From positions 62,001 to 126,000 of the forward strand of contig CANGEP010000001.1 of the NCBI GenBank assembly GCA_947452905.1: 64,000 nt of DNA, given 5' to 3'. A model generated the notes under the pieces. That model searched no databases. It was not told the DNA's origin and saw only the letters and a list, made by a program, of their open reading frames with translations. Source of the DNA: Bacteroidota bacterium (GTDB lineage: Bacteria > Bacteroidota > Bacteroidia > Chitinophagales > Chitinophagaceae). The position numbers and the translations under genes were made by a program. Shown one piece after another: positions 9,779 to 18,788 of the stretch (positions are counted from its first letter, which is position 1; every line of letters starts with the position of its first letter).

Positions 9779-11584
9779 ATGGCCTATTCTAGTTTGGAAG
9801 ATTGTTTATTGGATTTGGAACGCAGTGGCCAGCTTTTGCGTATAAAAGAAGAGGTGGATCCCAATTTAGAGATGGCAGCTATTCATTTACGCATTCATGA
9901 ACAAAAAGGGCCAGCCATTTTATTTGAAAAAGTTAAGGGTTCTAAGTTTCGTGCTGCCTCCAATATTTTTGGTACCCTAGAAAGAAGTGAGTTTATATTT
10001 AGAAATACTTTAGCGAGTGTAAAGCAGTTAATTGATATAAAAATTGACCCTGCTGCAGCGTTAAAAAATCCATTAAAAACTTTATCTGCTTTACCTGCAG
10101 CCATAAATGCTTTACCTAACAGCCTACCATTATCTAAACCCGTTTTATTTGAAGAAATTCAAATATCGGATATGCCCTTAATAAAACATTGGTCCATGGA
10201 TGGTGGGGCATTTGTAACGCTTCCTCAAGTGTATACAGAGGATGCCGATAAACCTGGAATTGGTAATTCTAATTTAGGCATGTACCGTATTCAATTGAAT
10301 GGCAACGAGTATGTGTTAAATAAAGAAATTGGCTTGCATTATCAATTACATCGTGGTATTGGTGTACATCAAACAAAAGCCAATAACAAAGGACTTCCCT
10401 TAAAAGTAAGTTGCTTTGTAGGTGGTCCGCCAGCTCATAGTGTAGCTGCAGTAATGCCTTTGCCCGAAGGTTTAAGTGAATTAAATTTTGCAGGGGTACT
10501 GGCAGGCAAACGTTTTAATTATACCTATGATGATGGCTATTGCATAAGTACCGATGCCGATTTTGTAATTACGGGCGAAGTTTTTCCAGGGGAAAATAAA
10601 CCCGAAGGTCCTTTTGGAGATCATCTGGGTTATTATAGTTTACAACATCCTTTTCCAGTAATGAAAGTGCATAAAGTATATGCAAGAAAAAATGCTATTT
10701 GGGCTTTTACTGTGGTTGGACGCCCTCCACAAGAGGATACTAGTTTTGGACAATTAATCCATGAGATGACAGGGGCAGCCATTTCTAATGAGATACCAGG
10801 ATTAAAAGAAGTCCATGCAGTGGATGCTGCAGGCGTACATCCTTTATTGTTAGCTATTGGGAGTGAAAGATATACGCCATTTTTACAAACACAAAAGCCT
10901 GCCGAAATATTAACTATCGCGAATCATATTTTAGGTACAGGACAATTAAGTTTGGCAAAATTTTTATTTATCACGGCAACACAACTTCAGGAAAAGCTAT
11001 CTACTAAAAACGAGCAAGCATTTTTTGAATATATTTTATCTCGTATCAATTTATCACGCGATTTACATTTTCATACCAACACAACTATTGACACACTCGA
11101 TTACTCGGGCGAAAACCTAAATGCTGGGTCAAAAATAGTTTTAGCTGCCTATGGTGCTCCCATTAGAACTTTGGCTACAACGGTTCCTCCCATTATCGAA
11201 GCATTAGATGCCGATGCACAAATGGTGATGCCGGGTGTAATTGCATTTGCCGCAGGAAAAATTGATACTTTAACTATTCAAGAAAAATTAAAAGGGGCAG
11301 GTTCGGAATTACTAGAAAATTTAGGGGTGGTTATGCTAGTGCTTACCGAAGATCCCTCTTGGATGGCGCAAACATTGAATAATTTTTTATGGGCTGGTTT
11401 TACAAGAACCAATCCTTCTCATGATATTGATGGGGTAGATGCGTTCGTACAAAACAAACATTGGGGTTGTACTGGGCCATTAATTTTAAATGCCACCATT
11501 AAAAAGCATCATGCTCCACCTGTGCTTAAAGACGCTGCTATTGAAAAAAGAGTGGACGAGATTTTAGCCAAATACGGGTATTAA
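9779..11584 (+). CDS. UbiD family decarboxylase, probably menaquinone (futalosine) pathway
   Basis: Prenylated-FMN-dependent decarboxylase of the UbiD superfamily. The signature [15 protein letters not shown] is present near residue 275, and [16 protein letters not shown] is the typical nearby binding region. The 601-residue length is long for UbiD (about 490) but usual for Bacteroidota members, which carry a C-terminal extension. Because this genome has mqnA and so probably makes menaquinone by the futalosine route, the likely role is decarboxylation of the dihydroxynaphthoate intermediate (the MqnL role); this is inference. It needs a UbiX-type prenyltransferase, not seen here. Confidence 0.88.
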   Translation: MAYSSLEDCLLDLERSGQLLRIKEEVDPNLEMAAIHLRIHEQKGPAILFEKVKGSKFRAASNIFGTLERSEFIFRNTLASVKQLIDIKIDPAAALKNPLKTLSALPAAINALPNSLPLSKPVLFEEIQISDMPLIKHWSMDGGAFVTLPQVYTEDADKPGIGNSNLGMYRIQLNGNEYVLNKEIGLHYQLHRGIGVHQTKANNKGLPLKVSCFVGGPPAHSVAAVMPLPEGLSELNFAGVLAGKRFNYTYDDGYCISTDADFVITGEVFPGENKPEGPFGDHLGYYSLQHPFPVMKVHKVYARKNAIWAFTVVGRPPQEDTSFGQLIHEMTGAAISNEIPGLKEVHAVDAAGVHPLLLAIGSERYTPFLQTQKPAEILTIANHILGTGQLSLAKFLFITATQLQEKLSTKNEQAFFEYILSRINLSRDLHFHTNTTIDTLDYSGENLNAGSKIVLAAYGAPIRTLATTVPPIIEALDADAQMVMPGVIAFAAGKIDTLTIQEKLKGAGSELLENLGVVMLVLTEDPSWMAQTLNNFLWAGFTRTNPSHDIDGVDAFVQNKHWGCTGPLILNATIKKHHAPPVLKDAAIEKRVDEILAKYGY

Positions 11585-11590
11585 ATTAGC

Positions 11591-12382
11591 TTAACATTCG
11601 ATCCAAGTATGATCCGCTAATAATTTTACTGTAGCAACAAATTGAGCAAAAGGCCCAGCGCCTCCGCCCCATTCACTAGGTGCAACCAAGGACAGTACAT
11701 GCGAGCCATCTGTTTTTTCATACACATGATACACTTGTCCTATTTGTGGTTTAAAAGTAATTTTAGCTTCGTAAATCATTAAACTTAATTCTTTTCTTTT
11801 TCTTATTTCTTGCGCTTGTCTAGCCAATAACTCAATTTGCTCTTTAATTTGATTTAATTGCATATTGGTTTGATCCTCCATCGCCGATAAAGCCTTGTGC
11901 TTAATGATACCTTCTTTGGTAGGACGAATGGCAACACTGCCTGCAGAGGATGCGTAGGGTAAAACACTTAGCTGTTTATGATACACTTCGGTATTCTTAA
12001 AAGCTTCCCCATTTTCTTTACAACCATGATGCGTTACTTTTAAAAAACCATTGGCTAAAATTTCATGAACAACCTGCAGCGATAAGGTATCGCCTTTAAA
12101 AAACTGTACAGTTAAACAAGAAGCATTGTTGATTTCGGCTGCCATTTGGTCGGCAAAATCTTTATTGTCAAAAGGGAATTTTTCGCCATTGGGATTAATC
12201 TCATATTGAGCATAAAAAGCTTCATTTTCGATATTTACCCAATTGTGGCTAAAGCTTAAATGATGCCCTGCGTGAGTGCTCTCAATTTTGTAATTTCCCG
12301 ATTTAGGAACTATTTGATACTCAAAATCACATTTTTCGGGAAAGAGTTGCCAGGAGGCTAAAAAATTATAAGCTTGAACCAT
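11591..12382 (-). CDS. DUF2452 domain protein, function unknown
   Basis: No enzymatic motif was recognised. The first 120 residues look like a small beta-rich, lipocalin-like domain. The segment from about residue 150 begins IRPTKEGIIKHKALSAMEDQ, contains an alpha-helical stretch rich in Gln, Glu and Lys (NQIKEQIELLARQAQEI), and ends in a beta-rich part with VYEKTDGSHVLSLVAP; this C-terminal half matches what I know as DUF2452 in Bacteroidota. No signal peptide, so probably cytoplasmic. The stop lies 6 bases from that of the UbiD-like gene (convergent). Confidence 0.75.
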   Translation of the reverse strand: MVQAYNFLASWQLFPEKCDFEYQIVPKSGNYKIESTHAGHHLSFSHNWVNIENEAFYAQYEINPNGEKFPFDNKDFADQMAAEINNASCLTVQFFKGDTLSLQVVHEILANGFLKVTHHGCKENGEAFKNTEVYHKQLSVLPYASSAGSVAIRPTKEGIIKHKALSAMEDQTNMQLNQIKEQIELLARQAQEIRKRKELSLMIYEAKITFKPQIGQVYHVYEKTDGSHVLSLVAPSEWGGGAGPFAQFVATVKLLADHTWIEC

Positions 12383-12424
12383 GCTAGTATAACAAAAAGG
12401 GGTGTAAAAAGTTGAGTCTTGTAA

Positions 12425-14266
12425 TTAATTGATGGATACAAAATCGGGTTTGGTTAAGATATTTGAGTTGTACTTAAACCTTAAGTTACTTGTTAAGCTA
12501 ATATTCCATGGGCTTACTTGTAGGTTGGTTCTTGGGAAATAGAATCCTTTAATTTCGATGGTGCCAAAAATGAGGTTTTCGTTACGAATTCTAGACCCTC
12601 CACCAATAGCCGAATAAATATCTCCCGAGTTGATGGGGCTGCCCACTGTTCTAATGTAAGTAATATTGCCAAACACAAAAGGAGCTTGCCTAAATCCATA
12701 ATACGATTTTGAATTATACCAGATAGATTCCCAGTTGGCACTTAAACGAGTGCCTCCTTTAATTCTTTCTCTACTTAGTTGTGGAATACCATAGATGCTA
12801 TTAATAAGTAATGCTTCATTGAATTTATTTTTGAGTGTTTCAGCAAAACTAACAGTAAAAATGGATCTGTATTTGTAACCACTCTCTAGATATTTTAAAG
12901 GGCTTATTTGTTCTATATTCAACAACAAACGAACATCTTGTAATTGTTTATCGCTATAACTGCTACCGGTACTTATGAGCACATGTCTAAAGCTTTCGTT
13001 TTTAGCCAATCTGTAATTTTCAATTTGAATTCCTGCATAGGGTTGGTCTTGTCCCTCTCTTTGATAATGACCCGTAGTAATAGTAAGTGCTTTACCTGAG
13101 GGTAAATCCTCATTACGTCCAAAACCATATAGATATTGGGTTCGTATAATTTTTTGTGTGAATAATGTGTAAGCAACTAAATAAGCTTTTATGCTTTGAA
13201 AATTTTTATCTATAATAGATAAATAATTATTGGGCCTGCTATCAAATTGATTATTTAAAACTCTAAACTGAATAAAGTGGCGGGGTTTTGTATTATTGAT
13301 TTTCCATTTATCGTTAAATAATTGATATCCTATCCAAGTATCAAAATGGGTTAATTTATATTGTAAATCACTCTTGTATAAACTATCTGTCCAAAGGCCG
13401 GGGTAGGCATTGTTATTATTGGATACACTAAAATCAAAACCTGCTGTAAATTTACTTAAGGGATTGAGTAAAGGCCTTAAGCCGTTTATATAAAATCGAT
13501 TCGCTGAATTTATATTGTTGGCATAATTAGGTTCGTAAGTATTGAGTCCAGTATTTATTTCTACAAAACTACCTTTAATATTACGGGCCGTATAATTAAA
13601 TCCCCATCCTGCTTTATTGGTTCTTTGTGCATCATAGTCGTGATTAAATTTTATATCATTTCCCATATCGTTTAAATTTTCTATATTTAAAGAGGCTTTA
13701 TAGGAGTTGGCGGTTTTAAGATTAATGCTACCTCCAAATGGGAATATATCTTTGGTAATTACATATATATCTACAATGCTGCTGTCTCCCTTAATGGGTA
13801 AAGCAATTATACGAGCATCTTGTAAATAGGGAAGGTCTCTTAACCACTTTTCATTGTAGGCAATAATCAAAGGATTTAAATAATCCCCTTCTTTAAAAAA
13901 TAGATTTTTTTGTATCGTATTTTCTTTGGTGTTGTTATGTACTTTATCCGCTAATTGTGCAAGTAAATCCTCCTTAAAGTTATTTTCACTTTGAAGCAAT
14001 GATCCATGATGTCGGTGTTCAATTTGAATGCTATTAATTTTTTTTCCTTCCTGCTCGGCCATCGATTGAATGATCTTATTTATGGCAATACTAGTAGAGT
14101 CAATCAATGGGTTGGGCTTGCCTTTAAAAAGATTAATCATGTTTCGAACAAGATGACTATCTTTTAAGTTGGGAATTGCAGGCAAAACAGGTTTTTGTGC
14201 ATTGCTAAAAGTGCATATGATCAATGAAATAAATAATATAAAAACACGAAGCCGCATAGGCTTCAA
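12425..14266 (-). CDS. Outer-membrane POTRA/beta-barrel protein (BamA/ShlB-like)
   Basis: Residues 1-23 are a signal peptide (core VFILFISLIICTFS, then NAQ). Residues of about 80-170 read like one POTRA domain: an initial KINSIQIE strand, NTIQKNLFFKEGDYLNP, then a helix and a final DIYVITKD strand. The remaining 440 residues have the alternating pattern and many aromatic, Asn and Ser residues of an outer-membrane barrel. A two-part layout like this suggests an Omp85-superfamily member, but one POTRA and no partner gene give no substrate. The last residues end LTKPDFVSIN rather than in the usual terminal Phe. Confidence 0.72.
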   Translation of the reverse strand: MKPMRLRVFILFISLIICTFSNAQKPVLPAIPNLKDSHLVRNMINLFKGKPNPLIDSTSIAINKIIQSMAEQEGKKINSIQIEHRHHGSLLQSENNFKEDLLAQLADKVHNNTKENTIQKNLFFKEGDYLNPLIIAYNEKWLRDLPYLQDARIIALPIKGDSSIVDIYVITKDIFPFGGSINLKTANSYKASLNIENLNDMGNDIKFNHDYDAQRTNKAGWGFNYTARNIKGSFVEINTGLNTYEPNYANNINSANRFYINGLRPLLNPLSKFTAGFDFSVSNNNNAYPGLWTDSLYKSDLQYKLTHFDTWIGYQLFNDKWKINNTKPRHFIQFRVLNNQFDSRPNNYLSIIDKNFQSIKAYLVAYTLFTQKIIRTQYLYGFGRNEDLPSGKALTITTGHYQREGQDQPYAGIQIENYRLAKNESFRHVLISTGSSYSDKQLQDVRLLLNIEQISPLKYLESGYKYRSIFTVSFAETLKNKFNEALLINSIYGIPQLSRERIKGGTRLSANWESIWYNSKSYYGFRQAPFVFGNITYIRTVGSPINSGDIYSAIGGGSRIRNENLIFGTIEIKGFYFPRTNLQVSPWNISLTSNLRFKYNSNILTKPDFVSIN

Positions 14267-14286
14267 AATTACTACATATAAACAAC

Positions 14287-14308
14287 AAAGCCTCCAAATG
14301 GAGGCTTT
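14287..14308 (-). terminator. Probable terminator after the GH20 gene
   Basis: AAAGCCTCC (14287-14295) and GGAGGCTTT (14300-14308) form a perfect 9-bp stem with a 4-base loop, between the GH20 stop and the next leftward start. Read leftward, the tail GTTGTTTATA is only moderately T-rich. Confidence 0.55.
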
Positions 14309-14331
14309 GCTTACTTAGTATATAGTATAGT

Positions 14332-16221
14332 TTATAGTACTTTCACAGCTCTTTTTTTAAGTGCTTCTATAGGAATATTTAAATACTTGCCAATGGGTTT
14401 GCCATCTCTATAACTAATAATTCTTACCGATAATACATCTTCGGGTAATACTACAGGTGCTGTATATTTGCTGCTATAATTATCGGGCATTTGATCGTTA
14501 ATTGTAAAGTACATATCTAGGCCTTCCACTTCGCTTTCCATTTTTAATACTAAATCACCATTGGATCTTTGTTCTGTAGTTACAATAGGGTCGTAGATAC
14601 TTTTTGAATAACGTACCCCAGCTGCATCTAATTTTTCAAATTGGCCTTCTACTTTTTTAGAAAAACTAGACCAATTCTTTTTTTCTTTAGGGCTCCAACT
14701 TGTTTCCGCAACTGCCATACCTCTTGGCCATGTCATGTATTGTGCATATCGCATATCAAAAATTTGCTCTGTCCATTGATTGGCTTGATTCCCTAAAATT
14801 AAATTTGGATCAATGCCTTCCGGAATAGGCTCGAAGCTATAAGTTGTTTTCATTCTTAAACCACGATATACTTTACCTTCGGCCGTAAGTTCGCCTTGGT
14901 AAAAATCGATATAGTTATAATCGTTGGGCGACATGACCACTTTATGTCTTTGTTTGGCAGCTTCAATACCCCCTTTGATTCCTCTCCAACTCATTACTGC
15001 TGCATCACCCGATAAACCGCCATCTAAAATTTCATCCCAACCCATCATTTTTTTTCCTTTACTATTAATTATTTTTTGCACCCGACGAACAAAATAACTT
15101 TGCACTTCATTAATGTTTTTAATGCCTTCTCTTTTCATTAATGCTTGCACATTGGCCGATTTTTGCCAATTATTTTTAGCATTCTCATCACCACCCATGT
15201 GAATATATTCAAAAGGGAATAGGGGAGCTATCTCTGAAAATATTTTATCTAAATACTCAAATACTTTTTCGTTGGAGGGGTCTAGGGAATTATCTATTCT
15301 GGCAGCCACATGTCCATTTACGCCTTCCCAATCCATAAATTCATCTCCTGCATTTACTTGGTAAGGATAATTGGGCGTGGTACTTAATGCTGGATAAGCA
15401 GTATTCATAGCCATGCTATGACCTGGAATATCCACTTCAGGAATTACTTCTATGAATTTAGATTTCGCATAAGCTACTACTTCTTTAATATCTTCTTGTG
15501 TGTAAAACCCTCCATAGGTCTTAGGTTCATCTAAAGCAGGTGTAGTAATATTCATCCATTTGCCTTTACGATCGGCTCTCCAAGCACCCACCGAAGTTAA
15601 TCTAGGTAAAGACTTAATCTCAATTCTCCATCCTTGGTCATCGGTTAAATGCCAATGAAAACGGTTTAGTTTATACCTTGCCATATCATCAATAAAAACC
15701 TTCACATCTTCTTTGCTAAAAAAGTGACGGCTTACATCTAACATCATACCTCTCCATGCAAAACGAGGTTTGTCGGTAATAGAAACATAAGGAATAGACC
15801 AATTTACATTCGCTTGCAAAGTTTTTGCATAAATGCTTGCAGGCAATAATTGTTGAATAGTTTGCCAGCCAAAAAATAAACCTGCATTGGTATTTGCTTT
15901 TAAGGAAACTCCTTTTGCGTTCACTTCTAGCTCATAGCCTTCGCTTCCCAAATTATCGTCCTTAATAATGTCAAGTGTAATGCTTGCTTTGTTTTTGCTT
16001 ATACTAACTATAGCGCCAGTGGTTGTTTTTAATTTTGTCGCTATTTGCTCAGCCAATTCATTCGCCGTGGCAGGGGCATTGATAGCAATGTTTTTAGGTA
16101 ATGTAAAAATTCCATTTCCCTTCGTCATTTGTAGGGGCTCGGGAATAATATTAATTTCTTGAGCGTTTAGTTGAATACTGCATATAGTCATACATGCAGC
16201 TACTAGCATTTTCATTTTCAT
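14332..16221 (-). CDS. Secreted beta-N-acetylhexosaminidase, GH20
   Basis: Removes terminal beta-linked GlcNAc/GalNAc by substrate-assisted catalysis. A signal peptide covers residues 1-20 (cleavage after LNA or LNAQ). An N-terminal GH20b-type domain precedes the catalytic barrel, which begins about residue 150. Visible landmarks: HWHLTDDQGWRIEI (189-202), PEVDIPGHS (261-269) and HMGGDEN with the catalytic pair D345-E346. The last 90 residues, with MYFTINDQMPD, resemble the chitobiase C-terminal domain. 629 residues is complete. Together with the GH29 enzyme 6 kb away it suggests trimming of host or environmental glycans, though the two genes are not in one operon. Confidence 0.93.
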   Translation of the reverse strand: MKMKMLVAACMTICSIQLNAQEINIIPEPLQMTKGNGIFTLPKNIAINAPATANELAEQIATKLKTTTGAIVSISKNKASITLDIIKDDNLGSEGYELEVNAKGVSLKANTNAGLFFGWQTIQQLLPASIYAKTLQANVNWSIPYVSITDKPRFAWRGMMLDVSRHFFSKEDVKVFIDDMARYKLNRFHWHLTDDQGWRIEIKSLPRLTSVGAWRADRKGKWMNITTPALDEPKTYGGFYTQEDIKEVVAYAKSKFIEVIPEVDIPGHSMAMNTAYPALSTTPNYPYQVNAGDEFMDWEGVNGHVAARIDNSLDPSNEKVFEYLDKIFSEIAPLFPFEYIHMGGDENAKNNWQKSANVQALMKREGIKNINEVQSYFVRRVQKIINSKGKKMMGWDEILDGGLSGDAAVMSWRGIKGGIEAAKQRHKVVMSPNDYNYIDFYQGELTAEGKVYRGLRMKTTYSFEPIPEGIDPNLILGNQANQWTEQIFDMRYAQYMTWPRGMAVAETSWSPKEKKNWSSFSKKVEGQFEKLDAAGVRYSKSIYDPIVTTEQRSNGDLVLKMESEVEGLDMYFTINDQMPDNYSSKYTAPVVLPEDVLSVRIISYRDGKPIGKYLNIPIEALKKRAVKVL

Positions 16222-16261
16222 AGCAATCGTTTTTTAAAGTACATCTTAAAGATACAAAAAA

Positions 16262-16292
16262 TAAAAAAGCCGTCCCGAAAATTCGGAACGGC
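16262..16292 (-). terminator. Intrinsic terminator of ahcY
   Basis: GCCGTCCCGAA (16269-16279) pairs with TTCGGAACGGC (16282-16292), with one wobble or mismatch. Read leftward, TTTTTTAT follows directly. It sits between the ahcY stop and the GH20 start. Confidence 0.85.
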
Positions 16293-16322
16293 CTAAGGGA
16301 TATTTTGAACGAATTCTGTCTA

Positions 16323-17642
16323 CTAGTATCTATACATGTCAGACTTAAATGGTCCATGTTGAGGAATACCCAAGTAAGCAGCTTGCTCGGCTGTTAACTC
16401 ATCTAACTCAGCACCTACTTTTGACAAGTGTAAACGAGCTACCTTCTCATCTAAATGCTTAGGTAATACATACACTTTGTTTTCGTAGTTCTTATGGTTA
16501 TTCCATAATTCGATTTGAGCTAAAGTTTGGTTAGAGAATGAGTTACTCATTACAAATGATGGGTGACCTGTTGCACAACCTAAGTTAACTAAACGACCTT
16601 CTGCTAATACGATGATGTCTTTACCATCGATATTGTATAAATCTACTTGAGGCTTGATAGTGTCTTTTGTATGACCATAGTTTTTATTTAACCAAGCCAT
16701 ATCAATTTCAATATCAAAGTGACCAATATTACAAACAATCGCTTTATCTTTCATCACTCTAAAGTGCTTCTCGTTAATTAAATCGCGACATCCAGAAGCA
16801 GTTACGATAATGTCTGCTTCTTGAACTGCGTTAATCATTTTCTTAACTTCGTAACCATCCATCGCTGCTTGCAATGCACAGATAGGATCAATTTCAGTAA
16901 CAATTACACGACAACCAGCGCCACGTAATGATGCAGCCGAACCTTTACCTACGTCGCCGTAAGAACCTACTACAGCCACCTTCCCAGCCATCATCACATC
17001 AGTAGCACGACGAATAGCATCTACCAATGATTCTTGACAACCATATTTGTTATCGAATTTAGATTTAGTAACAGAATCATTTACGTTAATCGCAGGAATA
17101 GGTAAAGTACCTTTAGCCATACGCTCATATAAACGGTGTACTCCTGTGGTTGTTTCTTCAGATAAACCTTTAATGCCAGCAACAAACTGAGGATATACAT
17201 CAAATACCATATTGGTTAAATCACCACCATCATCCAAGATCATATTCAAAGGACGATCTTCACCACCAAAGAACAATGTTTGCTCAATACACCAATCACC
17301 TTCTTCAACACTTTGGCCTTTCCAAGCAAAAACACCAATACCTGCAGCAGCAATAGCAGCAGCAGCTTGATCTTGTGTAGAGAAAATATTACAAGAGCTC
17401 CACTTAACCTCTGCACCTAATGCAGTTAAAGTTTCAATTAACACAGCAGTTTGAATAGTCATGTGTAAACAACCCGCAATACGAGCACCTTTTAATGGTT
17501 GGCTTGGTCCGTACTCGGCACGGATGCTCATTAAACCTGGCATTTCGGCCTCGGCTAAGCGAATTTCTTTACGACCCCATTCTGCTAGGGAGATATCTGC
17601 TACCTTATAGGGTAAGCTAAAATCGATGTTTTGTAAGCCCAT
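16323..17642 (-). CDS. ahcY: S-adenosyl-L-homocysteine hydrolase (adenosylhomocysteinase)
   Basis: NAD-dependent hydrolysis of S-adenosylhomocysteine to adenosine and homocysteine, recycling the product of SAM-dependent methylations. 439 residues, full length. Visible: [21 protein letters not shown] at the substrate site, the Rossmann motif [15 protein letters not shown] near residue 220, and the C-terminal FKSDMYRY with the conserved Lys and Tyr that reach the neighbouring subunit's NAD. Codon choice is less AT-driven than in its neighbours, as expected for a highly expressed gene. Divergent from an Lrp-type regulator, which may or may not control it. Confidence 0.97.
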   Translation of the reverse strand: MGLQNIDFSLPYKVADISLAEWGRKEIRLAEAEMPGLMSIRAEYGPSQPLKGARIAGCLHMTIQTAVLIETLTALGAEVKWSSCNIFSTQDQAAAAIAAAGIGVFAWKGQSVEEGDWCIEQTLFFGGEDRPLNMILDDGGDLTNMVFDVYPQFVAGIKGLSEETTTGVHRLYERMAKGTLPIPAINVNDSVTKSKFDNKYGCQESLVDAIRRATDVMMAGKVAVVGSYGDVGKGSAASLRGAGCRVIVTEIDPICALQAAMDGYEVKKMINAVQEADIIVTASGCRDLINEKHFRVMKDKAIVCNIGHFDIEIDMAWLNKNYGHTKDTIKPQVDLYNIDGKDIIVLAEGRLVNLGCATGHPSFVMSNSFSNQTLAQIELWNNHKNYENKVYVLPKHLDEKVARLHLSKVGAELDELTAEQAAYLGIPQHGPFKSDMYRY

Positions 17643-17662
17643 AATAGTTTTTATTTAGGGTT

Positions 17663-17693
17663 CAAAGGTAAATTGGTAGTAGATAATAATAAA
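17663..17693 (-). promoter_or_regulatory. Candidate ahcY promoter
   Basis: Read leftward: TTTA (17693-17690), 19 bases, TACCTTTG (17670-17663). The -7 box matches TAnnTTTG exactly and the -33 box differs from TTTG by one base. The predicted start gives a leader of only about 15 bases. Confidence 0.5.
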
Positions 17694-17760
17694 ATATATC
17701 TAAAAAATAGTGAAATATACTATTTATGGTTAATTTTATGTACATAAACGCTTATTCGAT

Positions 17761-18276
17761 ATGAAAAATAAGACCCCAATAGCCGAATCGGCTATCCCTT
17801 CTCAAACTATAGACAATACAGTTCCTGTAGATGCCAAAGACTTGGCTATTTTGAGACTTTTACAAACTAATGCTAGAATGTCGGTGGCGGCTATTGCAGA
17901 ATCAGTTCAGTTAAGTACCACACCAGTGCATGAGCGAATAAAAAGATTAGAGGCAAGTGGAGTAATTAAGCAATATGCCGCTTTATTAGATGGGGCTAAA
18001 CTTCGTAAAGGGTTAATGGTAATTTGTTATGTTTCTTTGAACCAGCACAGTAAAAAATCGGGCTCGCAATTTATTAAACTCATTAATGAATTACCGGAAG
18101 TAGTAGAGTGTTATAGTATCTCAGGGGAATTTGATTTTATGCTTAAAATTGTTACCGAGGACATGAACAGTTACTACCACTTTCACGTAAACAAATTAAG
18201 CCAAGCCGAGAATATTGGACAAGTGCAAAGTGTATTTATTATGGGGGTAGTGAAGCAAACCCATGAGATGGTTTAA
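17761..18276 (+). CDS. Lrp/AsnC family transcriptional regulator
   Basis: DNA-binding regulator of the feast/famine family. After a non-conserved 25-residue N-terminus, an AsnC-type helix-turn-helix begins at LAILRLLQTNARMSVAAIAESVQLS, followed by TPVHERIKRLEASGVI. The C-terminal RAM (ligand-binding) domain includes LPEVVECYSISGEFDFML. 171 residues is slightly longer than the usual 150-160 because of the N-terminal tail. The gene is divergent from ahcY with a 118-base shared control region. The target and effector (probably an amino acid) cannot be read from sequence. Its stop overlaps that of the convergent GNAT gene by 4 bases. Confidence 0.92.
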   Translation: MKNKTPIAESAIPSQTIDNTVPVDAKDLAILRLLQTNARMSVAAIAESVQLSTTPVHERIKRLEASGVIKQYAALLDGAKLRKGLMVICYVSLNQHSKKSGSQFIKLINELPEVVECYSISGEFDFMLKIVTEDMNSYYHFHVNKLSQAENIGQVQSVFIMGVVKQTHEMV

Positions 18277-18788
18277 AAATGTAAACGCATCACATAGTCG
18301 TCCATGAAAAATCCATTGCCAATATCAAACTTAAATTCGGCTTCTTTTACAAAACCATTTTTTTCATAAAAAGTGTACGCATTATTATGCTTATTCACTT
18401 GCAGGAAAAGGGAAGTGGAGCCTTCGGCTTTGGCTACTTCAATCGCTTTATGCAAAAGAGCTTTGCCTGCACCACTGCCATGCGCCGCAGGTAGTACATA
18501 CAATTTATTTAATTTATGGGCTGTTTGAGAAACATCATTTTCTGTGGCCCCTTCGGCACTCACCGAACAAAATCCAATATCCTCTCCATGTAAATTCGCA
18601 ATATAAAATTGATGACCTTTTGCAAATTGCTCCGAAAGGGAAGCATCACTGTACATCCAATCCAACATAAAATCGATTTGTTCCTGTGAAATAATATGTC
18701 CATAAGTACTAGGCCATGTACGCTCCGATACAGAACGGATAAAGGCACGTTCCTCCAAAGTGGCTTTACGAATTATTATTTCACTCAT
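18273..18788 (-). CDS. GNAT family N-acetyltransferase
   Basis: Acetyl-CoA-dependent acetyltransferase with unknown acceptor. The acetyl-CoA pyrophosphate loop is visible as LPAAHGSGAGKALLHKAIEVA, preceded by the beta-4 strand KLNKLYV and followed by NAYTFYEKNGF, the typical C-terminal GNAT motif. 171 residues, single domain. It starts directly at the end of valS, with no gap, so it is probably co-transcribed with valS, but that does not identify its substrate. Confidence 0.88.
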   Translation of the reverse strand: MSEIIIRKATLEERAFIRSVSERTWPSTYGHIISQEQIDFMLDWMYSDASLSEQFAKGHQFYIANLHGEDIGFCSVSAEGATENDVSQTAHKLNKLYVLPAAHGSGAGKALLHKAIEVAKAEGSTSLFLQVNKHNNAYTFYEKNGFVKEAEFKFDIGNGFFMDDYVMRLHF

